The position numbers and the translations under genes were made by a program. A DNA stretch of 35,474 nucleotides from an uncultured Lachnospiraceae bacterium (GTDB taxonomy: Bacteria; Bacillota; Clostridia; Lachnospirales; Lachnospiraceae): the NCBI GenBank assembly GCA_945913255.1, contig CAMEDC010000033.1, positions 1 through 35,474 of the forward strand. Reading direction: 5' to 3'. Under the pieces are notes generated by a model that worked only from the letters and a program-made list of their open reading frames with translations, did not search any database and had not been told where the DNA came from. This document shows positions 9,184 through 16,552 of this stretch, in pieces. Numbering within the stretch: the first letter of the stretch is position 1; every line of letters begins with the position of its first letter.

Positions 9184-9371
9184 ACAAAAACCTTTCTAAC
9201 CAATTTCTTTCTTTATTTTATAAAGTTGTTTTCAATCTCAATTTCAACGCACCCATACATTATGCTGTTGCCACTTTTTCATTCGGGAATACTTATCAAT
9301 TTCAACGCTCAAATCATCAACTTACACTTAAAGAATTATTTCTTCCAACTTTATTTACTCCAGAAATCTCC
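9184..9371. other. Leader/intergenic region upstream of miaB
   Basis: No gene is supported here. On the minus strand TTGAAA (9247-9242) and TTATAA (9223-9218), 18 bp apart, are a weak promoter candidate for miaB. A 13-bp sequence (GCGTTGAAATTGA on the minus strand) occurs twice, at 9238-9250 and 9296-9308. No convincing terminator for the upstream gene is visible. Confidence 0.35.
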
Positions 9372-9662
9372 TTACCCCTGTAACCCATTGGACTGCCTGA
9401 TCATATCCTCAACAACAATATCATATATTTCTCCAATGGAATTGCAATACTCTAATAATTTCCAAGGCTCATTTGTATGAAAATGAATTTTTACCAATTC
9501 CTCATCTCCGGCCGCAATCAGACTATTTCCTTCAAAATGCCCTGTGATATAGTCTGAAATTTCATCTTCATCTAAATCCTTATCCCTTCTGTCAATCAGT
9601 AACTGCGTATCATAACGATAAGCAAACTGATCGTCTTCTGCATCAATTGAACTTATTCCAAT
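9372..9662 (-). pseudogene. FakA/DhaK-related small protein without a canonical start codon
   Basis: The minus strand encodes an uninterrupted 96-codon frame ending at the TAA at 9372. It includes YRYDTQLLIDRRDKDLDEDE, GNSLIAAGDEELVKIHFHTN and EIYDIVVEDMIRQSNGLQG. This resembles the C-terminal domain of FakA/YloV-type 'dihydroxyacetone kinase-related' proteins (pattern GDSLVVVGDDDLVKVHVHT), which occurs alone as a roughly 90-residue protein in Lachnospiraceae. No ATG, GTG or TTG is in frame between the upstream stop (9699-9701) and the conserved core. A good GGAGG site (9672-9676) sits 9 nt before an in-frame ATT at 9662, so the start looks mutated, or ATT is used. Composition and reading-frame integrity suggest recent loss or a rare start. 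Confidence 0.55.
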
Positions 9663-9723
9663 CCTACAAATCCTCCAATATTTTATTTTTTCATCATTTT
9701 ATTTGTTTTACGGATAAATACTT

Positions 9724-11097
9724 TTATTCATCAATCGAATCCAATAGTTTTTGTATTGGCAGTTCAAAATCTTCAGTCACCCTCCAATGATGATCTTCCC
9801 CTAAAATCATGCGATACGCAAGCTGCTCCACAATATCCTCTCCCCAAATGTTTGCATGCACAAGCATCCACAAAGTAGCTGTCTTTTCTTCTGCCGAACC
9901 TTCTTTGCCATTTTCTATATTCTCAGTTTTTTCATTTTCCACAATACAAAACTCTGCCTCATAATCCTGAAAAGCGATTTCTCCTACATGCCCCGTAGCA
10001 GTGTAGAGCACGCCGTCCTTTTCCTGAAATAGCGACAAGTTTGTTCCGGGCAGTTTAGTCTCCAACAGCCTCTTCACCGTTCTTTCAGGGAAATAGCAAT
10101 TCAGATAGTTTTGAAGCTCCTTCATCGTACGAAAATCGATATGTTTCGTGGCTGCGTAGATAATCTCCGTACCGTTTTCCGTTTTCAACGTAAACTGTTC
10201 ATCCCAATTTGTTGCTACTTCTCCATATCCCGTAAACCAGGCATAGGCTTTTTCTGCCTCCTGGAAATTCCATAGTACATCAGAAGCCGGTTCAAGCGGA
10301 GGCTCCGGGGGCAAAAAGCCCTCCTGAAATAATTCGCTATAACTCTTCTCCATCGGATATACCGTTGGATGAAAGGTATCAATAGATTCATATAAAGCCG
10401 CAGAACATACCTGATACATCTGCTCCTGTTCCTGCATAAACTGTATATCACTAGGCTTAATCAGGAAATAAGCCCCTGTTCCGGCTTCATTTGCCGCAAC
10501 AACATAACGGCTCACCGGAGCAACCAGCATGTTATAGCAAAAACTCATTTTACTGATATCAACTGTACCTGAACGATAGATTAAATCCTCCAGAACACCC
10601 TTTTCCTCATAATTTGTGAAATCGTCCCAGAAAATGCTTCCCATCCATCCTAATCCGCTGTCTGTCAAATCAAAACAACTCTCTGCATCTTCCTTTGGTG
10701 TATATCCTTCAGCGAGTTCATCTATAAAAAATGAGACTTTTTTTAATATACTTTGCTCTGTACTTGTATCAAGTTCAAGAATACAGCTTATCTTTCCCAC
10801 CAGTTCCTGGGGCACTTCCATTGTAAAGAACTCATTACTGATGAACGCATCATCAATATGCAGGAGATAAAAACGCTCCTCCAACACCTGCATGCCGTCT
10901 TCGCTTCTTACGGGGAAAGCTTCTTCCAAATTGCCAGTAAGTTCAGTACTTTCACCTTCGGAAGATTCCGTATGTACGATTCCATCTTCCGAATTCTCGA
11001 TGTTATTTATGTTTTCATTTTCTTTTGATCCACATCCTAAAAGCATGAATATCAGACATAATAAGCATAATGAACATTTGAATATACTTCTCCGCAT
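9724..11097 (-). CDS. Predicted acidic lipoprotein of unknown function
   Basis: This 457-residue protein starts with a lipoprotein signal peptide: MRRSIFK, a Cys-containing hydrophobic stretch, then the lipobox LLGC with lipidation at C22. A low-complexity Glu/Asn/Ser linker follows (about residues 25-60), then a soluble acidic domain with many aromatic residues. I recognise no catalytic motif and cannot name a family. It is expected to be anchored on the outer face of the membrane. The start is supported by AGGGGG about 8 nt upstream. The FakA-like remnant begins about 60 nt downstream. It lies in a gene-sparse stretch with decayed sequences on the upstream side, and could be a lineage-specific gene. 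Confidence 0.75.
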   Translation of the reverse strand: MRRSIFKCSLCLLCLIFMLLGCGSKENENINNIENSEDGIVHTESSEGESTELTGNLEEAFPVRSEDGMQVLEERFYLLHIDDAFISNEFFTMEVPQELVGKISCILELDTSTEQSILKKVSFFIDELAEGYTPKEDAESCFDLTDSGLGWMGSIFWDDFTNYEEKGVLEDLIYRSGTVDISKMSFCYNMLVAPVSRYVVAANEAGTGAYFLIKPSDIQFMQEQEQMYQVCSAALYESIDTFHPTVYPMEKSYSELFQEGFLPPEPPLEPASDVLWNFQEAEKAYAWFTGYGEVATNWDEQFTLKTENGTEIIYAATKHIDFRTMKELQNYLNCYFPERTVKRLLETKLPGTNLSLFQEKDGVLYTATGHVGEIAFQDYEAEFCIVENEKTENIENGKEGSAEEKTATLWMLVHANIWGEDIVEQLAYRMILGEDHHWRVTEDFELPIQKLLDSIDE

Positions 11098-11369
11098 ACA
11101 TAGTCCCCCTTTGACTATTCATTGCATATCGCTTCGGTTGCTGCATTATGTGGCTTTGTAAGAATTCTATCAAATATGCGTCCCGACGCTGGATCCTGTG
11201 TTATATCCTCCATTGCCCGCGATCTATTGTCACCAACATTTCTCCTTCTTTTGTAAAGAGATTACCGTATACCTGCTTAACTTCTATTCCATATGGTACT
11301 TTCCTTTACTCCACGTAAATATAGACCTCTAATGCTCCTTGCAAATATATTTCAGATTTATGTATCTGC
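11098..11369 (-). pseudogene. Decayed coding remnants upstream of the lipoprotein gene
   Basis: No intact gene is present, but the minus strand reads like broken coding sequence. One frame, beginning inside the MazG-like ORF, gives a segment containing KSEIYLQGALEVYIYVE then a stop. The same frame then continues VPYGIEVKQVYGNLFTKEG to another stop near 11204. A third piece in a different frame reads MEDITQDPASGRIFDRILTK and ends at about 11117. The amino-acid composition looks protein-like on both sides of the breaks. I cannot name the ancestor. The call is tentative, since chance open frames of this size occur. Confidence 0.3.
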
Positions 11370-11627
11370 TTATACGCCTCTCGATGTAAGATAGTTCTCT
11401 TCGTCTTTTCTTGCATCAATGAATGCTTTTTCTAAATCAATATTGTAATAATCAGCTAATCGTATTACTTGTGCAATTACATCCGCCATTTCATTTCCCA
11501 TGCGTTCATCTACATCTTCAACTTCTCCTGTCAATGCATAATACTTTTCTTTTATCATTACTTGTTTTGCCAATTGATGTTTATGGAGCGTTGCGCACTC
11601 GCACAAAACTGTATTCATATATAACAA
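11370..11627 (-). CDS. MazG-like nucleotide pyrophosphohydrolase, N-terminally shortened
   Basis: The 85-codon frame contains YYALTGEVEDVDERMGNEMADVIAQVIRLADYYNIDLEKAF in consecutive positions. The NEMADV helix (ExxD) followed by a hydrophobic helix and YxIDLEKAF is typical of MazG-like all-alpha NTP-PPases, which cleave NTPs to NMP and PPi. The N-terminal helix with the first ExxE pair is missing or altered. The frame opens only with TTG (11627), or ATG at 11618, with an in-frame TAA just upstream and no strong ribosome binding site. Family members are usually 100-120 residues. It sits between decayed sequences, so it may itself be a remnant; the internal frame is intact and conserved-looking. 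Confidence 0.5.
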   Translation of the reverse strand: MLYMNTVLCECATLHKHQLAKQVMIKEKYYALTGEVEDVDERMGNEMADVIAQVIRLADYYNIDLEKAFIDARKDEENYLTSRGV

Positions 11628-11817
11628 GTTTCCATCTTATATCCGCATTTTTTCAAATCATTCAAAGTACTAGTTCGATTTACATTTTTCTCTTTTCCAC
11701 CAGCGTACTCTTCCCTGTTTTCAGCATCAAGTCAGGGACAACATAAACAATCACCAGTATATTCCCTCAAATCACTTGCTTCATTTCCCTTATATATTCA
11801 AAATCTACTGGCCATTC
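11615..11817 (-). pseudogene. Frameshifted coding remnant of unknown family
   Basis: On the minus strand a protein-like segment EWPVDFEYIREMKQVI runs into a stop. The neighbouring frame then gives REYTGDCLCCP, a second stop, and after it LDAENREEYAGGKEK...LNDLKKCGYKMETCYI, ending at the TGA at 11615. Joined across one frameshift and one nonsense codon these would make a peptide of about 65 residues. I do not recognise the family. The rest of the gap up to 11896 shows nothing I can support. Confidence 0.35.
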
Positions 11818-11896
11818 TTACCAAATAATAAATTTGAACAGTATTTTTGATATTTATGAAGTTTCCCTCGCCCTAAAGAGCTCGGTTAATTCTAAT

Positions 11897-12286
11897 TTAT
11901 CTTATTCTATTCCATTCTCCGGACGTAACATCTCTTTTCAATGCTAACTCATATCCGCCATCTCCATGATACACATAGATTTCAGTATCCTCCGGAGCTA
12001 ATTCCAAAACAAACTCCTGCTTAGCACCAATGGAACTATTAAATCCTCCCCAAGCAGAATAAAACTTCAAATAATGAGGCTTGACTCCGCCGCCTTCATC
12101 CTTATAGCCTCTTACATACCCCATGGAAGAACCAACCCCTACTTTAAAAGTTATTTCGCTCCCGTCTTCAGATACAACAAAATCATCTGTTATATATGCA
12201 CTTGTTTGAATTGCGAAGCCCGATGCTATAAACAGCAGAATAATGCATAAAACAACCAGTATGATAATGCCCACTTTCTTATTCAT
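11897..12286 (-). CDS. Small single-pass membrane protein of unknown function
   Basis: The product is about 129 residues from the ATG at 12286. That start has GGAGG 7 nt upstream; a longer frame starting at 12307 lacks this. MNKKVG is followed by a transmembrane helix or uncleaved signal (IIILVVLCIILLFIASGF), then an extracytoplasmic beta-rich domain of about 100 residues with many Gly, Tyr and acidic residues. No catalytic motif is visible. Its ATG overlaps the stop codon of the upstream cyclase-like gene by 8 nt (ATGAATAA arrangement), so the two are translationally coupled. Function is unknown; the coupling suggests co-expression, not necessarily a shared pathway. Confidence 0.7.
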   Translation of the reverse strand: MNKKVGIIILVVLCIILLFIASGFAIQTSAYITDDFVVSEDGSEITFKVGVGSSMGYVRGYKDEGGGVKPHYLKFYSAWGGFNSSIGAKQEFVLELAPEDTEIYVYHGDGGYELALKRDVTSGEWNRIR

Positions 12287-12890
12287 ACAAATGCCTCCAC
12301 TTTGCATCCATCAAGGTTGCCCTGCAAGGTGCCCCATCTGCCTTCGACAGATTCAAAGGAGCACAATGCAGGAAATACACGCCGTCAGGCACCGCAGACA
12401 GTCGGATTCCCTCAAGCAACACTATCTCTGCCCCCAGCAAAACAAGATGAACCGCCATAGGCGCTTCCTCCGGTCCTACCGTTTGCGATTCGTTCCCCAC
12501 CAAATCGATACCTGCTTCCGCAAAAACCTCTGCTGCTTCCAGCGTAACAGTAGCATTTCCCTTAATCAGAATTTTCTTCTGTGCACCGTTATAAGCCTTA
12601 GCTGCTCTCACAAGAATGTTCCTGGCGTCCTGCGCAGTCACATCTCCTTTGTGACCTTCCACATAGGCAAGTCCAATCAATTTCTCAAGTTTAATCCGGT
12701 CAACGCTCTTGCCTTCCTTCAGAAAGTGATAAGGCGCATCCACATGAGTCCCATTATGAGCACACATAGAAAAGGCTGTCAGATTGCAAACGTCTCCTTT
12801 TTCCATGCTTTGAATCACCCTTTTCTCCGGTCTCGGGTCTCCTGGAAACACTTCGCATTCAAACAATGGTTGTGTAATATCATATATCAT
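12279..12890 (-). CDS. Cyclase / kynurenine-formamidase-like metal hydrolase
   Basis: This 203-residue protein belongs to the cyclase family (PF04199 type). Near the N-terminus it carries the metal-binding signature HNGTHVDAPYH (H45, H49, D51, H55), and further on GNESQTVGPEE, which matches the conserved D/E-x-x-S region before the last metal ligand. Members include arylformamidases acting on N-formyl-kynurenine and isatin hydrolases; no kynurenine-pathway gene is nearby, so the true substrate is unknown. The enzyme should be a soluble cytoplasmic dimer. The start has a GGGGGAG ribosome binding site. The upstream gene is pepT (106-nt gap), and the membrane protein is coupled downstream. Confidence 0.88.
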   Translation of the reverse strand: MIYDITQPLFECEVFPGDPRPEKRVIQSMEKGDVCNLTAFSMCAHNGTHVDAPYHFLKEGKSVDRIKLEKLIGLAYVEGHKGDVTAQDARNILVRAAKAYNGAQKKILIKGNATVTLEAAEVFAEAGIDLVGNESQTVGPEEAPMAVHLVLLGAEIVLLEGIRLSAVPDGVYFLHCAPLNLSKADGAPCRATLMDAKWRHLYE

Positions 12891-12996
12891 TCAAAAGGCT
12901 CTCCCCCAAAACATTCTTTACTTCCATCTAATCTGTTTTTGCCATTCTGCCGGCAAACAATCCTACAAAAAGGAAACAGAGACTTCGTAATCGCAA

Positions 12997-14235
12997 TTAT
13001 TTCCGAAACTCTGCATATTTCTCCGCAAGTCTTACCAGAAGTTCCGTTACCTTTTCCATAGACTGGACACATGCATATTCATAGCGGCTGTGATAATTCG
13101 CACCGCCTGTACATAAGTTGGGACAGGGAAGACCCATATAGGAAAGTCTGGAGCCGTCCGTCCCGCCTCTGACCGGAGTAATACGCGGCTCTACGCCTAA
13201 CTCCCTCAGAATCTCTGATGCATTCTCCATCAAATGTGCATAGGGCTTCAGAACCTCTTTCATGTTATAATAAGAATCTCTGATTTCCGCCGTAACAGTT
13301 CCCTCTCCGTACTTTTGGTTTAGGAAATCCACACATTGTCGGAACACTTCCTTTTTCTGTTCAAAAAGTGCCCGGTCGTGGTCACGAATGATATAATCTG
13401 CCGTAGTCTCCTCCACATTTCCCGAAATGCCGTCCAAATGGAAGAATCCTTCATACCCTTCCGTATACATAGGATTCTGAAAAACAGGGAGCAGGTTCTG
13501 GAACTCCTGTGCCACTAATATCGAATTAATCATCTTTCCTTTTGCACTGCCGGGATGAACGCTTCTACCATGCACATGCAGCCTTGCTCCGGCGGCATTA
13601 AAGGTCTCATCTTCCAGTTCTCCCAATGCTCCGCCGTCTACAGTGTAAGCAAAATCCGCGCCAAACAGATTCACATCAAAATGATCCGCTCCCTCTCCGA
13701 TTTCCTCATCAGGAGTAAATCCGATTCTGATTTTACCGTGTTTTTTCTCGGGATGCGTCAAAAGATATTCGACAGCAGCCATAATCTCCGCAACACCTGC
13801 TTTGTCATCCGCTCCAAGCAGGGTTGTCCCGTCCGTGACAATCAAATCCTGACCGGTAAGTTCTGCAATCTCCGGAAAGTCTTCAACGCGCAGTACGATA
13901 TTTTCTGCTTCGTTCAGAACAATATCTTTTCCGTCATAGTTCTCTACAATCCGAGGTTTCACATTTGTGTCCGTCACTGCCGGAGAGGTGTCCATATGAG
14001 CAATAAAGCCCAGAACTGCAGCCTCCTCACATCCCTGAGAAGCAGGAACAGATGCATACACATAACAGTGCTCCTTATCGTAGGTTATTTCCTGTGCTCC
14101 CATCTCCTCCAATTGCTGAACCAGAAGCTTTGCCAGAGCATGCTGCTTTTCCGTACTCGGTGTAGTTCCCGTTGTTTCATCTGACTGGGTATCAATCTTT
14201 GCATATTTTAAAAAGTTATCAATGGTTTTTGACAT
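12997..14235 (-). CDS. pepT: Peptidase T (tripeptide aminopeptidase)
   Basis: The product is 412 residues, the usual length for PepT, an M20B di-zinc exopeptidase that releases N-terminal residues from tripeptides in the cytoplasm. Metal and catalytic motifs are present: AHMDTSPA (H80, D82), LLGADDKAG (D143), PDEEIGEGADHF (catalytic Glu pair about 177-178), YTVDGG (D200) and a C-terminal GGANYHSRYEY carrying the last histidine ligand. The ATG at 14235 is preferred because GGGAGG lies about 7 nt upstream. A GTG 15 nt earlier would place that site inside the gene. The 577-nt region upstream contains no gene but carries tandem repeats. The cyclase-like gene follows by 106 nt. Confidence 0.96.
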   Translation of the reverse strand: MSKTIDNFLKYAKIDTQSDETTGTTPSTEKQHALAKLLVQQLEEMGAQEITYDKEHCYVYASVPASQGCEEAAVLGFIAHMDTSPAVTDTNVKPRIVENYDGKDIVLNEAENIVLRVEDFPEIAELTGQDLIVTDGTTLLGADDKAGVAEIMAAVEYLLTHPEKKHGKIRIGFTPDEEIGEGADHFDVNLFGADFAYTVDGGALGELEDETFNAAGARLHVHGRSVHPGSAKGKMINSILVAQEFQNLLPVFQNPMYTEGYEGFFHLDGISGNVEETTADYIIRDHDRALFEQKKEVFRQCVDFLNQKYGEGTVTAEIRDSYYNMKEVLKPYAHLMENASEILRELGVEPRITPVRGGTDGSRLSYMGLPCPNLCTGGANYHSRYEYACVQSMEKVTELLVRLAEKYAEFRK

Positions 14236-14250
14236 GGCTGTTCCTCCCAC

Positions 14251-14571
14251 AAACCTGATTCATTATTCTTACAAATTCTTTTAATTCGGGCTCATAAGCC
14301 GCTTATTGCATGTTCCTAAAAACGCACTTTTCGGCGATTTACTTTGTTTTTGCTTACAAAATCTATATTATCATATTCCGGTAGCTCTCACAATTCCTTT
14401 TTAGAGAATCCACCGCTTCACCGTTCCATTCTGCAGCGTAAACCATCGTTTCGCATTCCATTTTTCAGCATAATCCATCGTTCCATTCCATTTTCCAAAT
14501 TCATTCATAATATTCAAATGGTATCGTAATTATTTCTGATTTTTTGTACCCTCACTTTATCAAAATTTCCG
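14251..14571. other. Non-coding stretch upstream of pepT
   Basis: No open frame with a credible start or composition is found. It holds a 13-bp palindrome at 14294-14306 (ATAAGCCGCTTAT) in the likely pepT 5' region, and degenerate copies of CCATCGTTCCATTCCATTT around 14418-14500. No strong promoter could be picked. Confidence 0.3.
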
Positions 14572-14758
14572 CCCTGGCTGGTATATAACTATCCTTAAGG
14601 GTAGAGATATCCAAGTTGCTTCAGTAATTCTTCTACCTTGGCTGATGTATAACTGCCTTAAAGGGTAGAGATTTCTAGGTTGCTTCAGCATTTCTTCTAC
14701 CCTGGCTGGTACAGTACTGTCTTTATGGGTAGAGTTTTCCTGATTGTTTCACAAAACT
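14572..14758. repeat. 64-bp tandem repeat, three imperfect copies, each with a hairpin
   Basis: Copies begin at 14572, 14636 and 14700, an exact 64-bp period. Each starts with CC(C/T)TGGCTG, continues into a ...AAGGGTAGAG-type block, and ends TTGCTTCAG..TTCTTCTA. Neighbouring copies pair TCTACC(C) with GGGTAGA, so each unit can form a stem-loop. The third copy is the most diverged. The block lies between pepT and the symporter gene; no function is assigned. Confidence 0.85.
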
Positions 14759-14776
14759 TATGTCCATAGAAGATTT

Positions 14777-14846
14777 CCTTCCACTTTATTCCTTCCACCT
14801 TATTCCTTCCACCTTATTCCTTCCACCTTATTCCTTCCACTCTCTT
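14777..14846. repeat. 14-bp tandem repeat running into the symporter stop codon
   Basis: The unit CCTTCCACCTTATT is present about five times from 14777, at 14-bp spacing. The last copies overlap the 3' end of the AGCS symporter gene (stop at 14828-14830), so the terminal codons W-K-E-stop derive from the repeat unit. Read on the minus strand, each unit carries TGG AAG GAA TAA in rotating frames. Confidence 0.85.
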
Positions 14847-16276
14847 ATTTCCTTACAGATTCCCCTGGACAAAAGCAGGACGCAGATCAGATTTGGGACA
14901 GCCATTAATCCATTGCAGATATCCGACAGTGTCCACACGGTATCCAATGACAAAATGCATCCCAGAAATGCAATCAGTCCATATGCAAAGCGATACCAGA
15001 TATTAAATTTTGTTCTGCCACCCATCAAAAATTCGAAAGCCCGCTCTCCCTGATATGCCCAACCCACAATGGTTGCAAAGGCAAACAATGCAATGCTGAT
15101 GCTGATAAATCCATCTGCACGTTTTCCAAAAGTAGTTCGAAATACCGCAAGTATCAATTCCGTTCCGTTTTCCATTTCTACACCGGAAGTTTCAAGCAGA
15201 ACCCCGGAAACCTCACTCACCACTCCAGTGTTCTCACTCAAGATTCCGGAAGTTCCACCCAGCACGCCGGATACGGCAAGTGCCAGCCCCGTCAGAGAAC
15301 ACATTACAACCGTATCCAGAAAAACACCTGTCATGCTGATATACCCCTGTCTCACATAATCTTCCGTGTCCGCCGCGGCCGCTGTGATACCGGCGGCTCC
15401 CAGACCAGCCTCGTTGGAAAAAATCCCTCTTGAAACACCCCATCGTAGCGAAGTAAACGCATTGACAGTAATCGTTCCAAGAATTCCTCCCGACACAGCC
15501 TGGGGGCAAAAGGCTGCCAGCAAAATACCGATAAACGCCCCCGGTACATTTCTCCAATGTGTCAGTATTACGGCAATTGTCCCCAGGAGATAAAAGCCTC
15601 CCATAAAAGGAACCAGAACCTGTGTCACCTTCGCAATGCTTCCAATACCACCCAATACTACCAGTATCGTCAATATGGATACAAAAAGTCCGGTACTGGC
15701 TTTATCCGTCCCAAAGGATACACGAAGTGCATCCGCAATTGCGTTCGACTGTGTCATATTCCCCATTCCAAAGGATGCCATCACCGCAAACATTGCAAAC
15801 AATAATCCAAGCACCTTTCCCAGCTTTTTGTTCTGCAACCCGTTGACACAGGTGTACATAGGTCCCCCTGCCTTTTCCCCCTTTTCGTTATGTCCGCGAT
15901 ATTTCACAGCAAGAGAGCTTTCCACAAGCTTGACCGCCATACCAAACAGACTTGTCAATACCATCCAGAACAGCGCTCCAGGTCCTCCCAGCATCATCGC
16001 AGTCACAACGCCGACAATGTTTCCGGTTCCTATCGTAGCTGCCAGTTCCGTTGTTAGTGAAGCAAAAGAAGATACCTGTCCCCCGCCGTCCCTTTTTCTC
16101 TTCCCTTGTCCGCCACTTTTTCTCTTCCCCTCGCCGCCGAAGGCAAGAGCCAGAGCTGCTCCCAGTCTTTTCAGAGGCAGAAATTTCAAAAGTATCATGA
16201 GATAAATTCCAGTCCCTAATAATAAAATGAGCAGCCACGGTCCCCAGACAAGGGTATCAATTTTTTCCAGTAACAT
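14828..16276 (-). CDS. AGCS-family sodium:alanine/glycine symporter
   Basis: The product is a multi-pass membrane protein of about 482 residues from the ATG at 16276 (MLLEKIDTLVWGPWLL, the usual family start), which has AGAGG 9 nt upstream. A longer frame from 16360 (510 residues) has only a weak site. Family hallmarks are ATIGTGNIVGVVTAMMLGGPGA, AVKYRGHNEKGEKAGGPM and SNEAGLGAAGITAAAA. These proteins import alanine, glycine or related amino acids with Na+. Two oddities stand out. One is a Lys/Arg/Gly-rich insertion (GEGKRKSGGQGKRKRDGGG) after the first helices. The other is a loop late in the protein built of short Ser-Gly-Val/Thr-Ser-Gly repeats. The last codons come from a 14-bp tandem repeat. 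Confidence 0.92.
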   Translation of the reverse strand: MLLEKIDTLVWGPWLLILLLGTGIYLMILLKFLPLKRLGAALALAFGGEGKRKSGGQGKRKRDGGGQVSSFASLTTELAATIGTGNIVGVVTAMMLGGPGALFWMVLTSLFGMAVKLVESSLAVKYRGHNEKGEKAGGPMYTCVNGLQNKKLGKVLGLLFAMFAVMASFGMGNMTQSNAIADALRVSFGTDKASTGLFVSILTILVVLGGIGSIAKVTQVLVPFMGGFYLLGTIAVILTHWRNVPGAFIGILLAAFCPQAVSGGILGTITVNAFTSLRWGVSRGIFSNEAGLGAAGITAAAADTEDYVRQGYISMTGVFLDTVVMCSLTGLALAVSGVLGGTSGILSENTGVVSEVSGVLLETSGVEMENGTELILAVFRTTFGKRADGFISISIALFAFATIVGWAYQGERAFEFLMGGRTKFNIWYRFAYGLIAFLGCILSLDTVWTLSDICNGLMAVPNLICVLLLSRGICKEIREWKE

Positions 16277-16388
16277 GCAAAATAACCTCTGTACCATTTC
16301 TAAAATATATAGATACAGATGCTTTTCTATTCCCTCTATTTGGGTATCGGCTCCATTCATTCTTTTCTCAAAATCTAAAATCTTCCGT

Positions 16389-16517
16389 TTATTCCTTTTC
16401 GAAATTTAGAACCTGTCTCCTTATTTCATTTCGGGAATCCAAAGCCTGACTCTTTATTCCTTTTCGGAATTCAGAACCTGTCCACTTATTCAATTTGTAA
16501 AATTCAACTCTCAGTTC
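16389..16517. repeat. 32/33-bp tandem repeat, four imperfect copies
   Basis: Copies start at 16389, 16421, 16454 and 16486. The core is TTATTCCTTTTCG(G)AAT followed by AGAACCTGTC. The array fills most of the gap between the membrane-protein gene and the symporter gene. Nothing else is seen in this gap (16361-16552). Confidence 0.8.
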
Positions 16518-16552
16518 TTGCATTCCTTTCTTCAAGATTAGAAATCGTAAAT

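Noticed and set aside
12243..13061. Plus-strand 272-codon open frame across three minus-strand genes
   Set aside because: It overlaps the cyclase-like gene and parts of its neighbours, and its sequence is not protein-like in composition.
14236..14250. GTG start for pepT five codons upstream
   Set aside because: The RBS GGGAGG would lie inside the coding region; ATG 14235 fits better.
14294..14306. 13-bp palindrome upstream of pepT as an operator
   Set aside because: ATAAGCCGCTTAT is short and not tied to a promoter I could define; kept only as a note.
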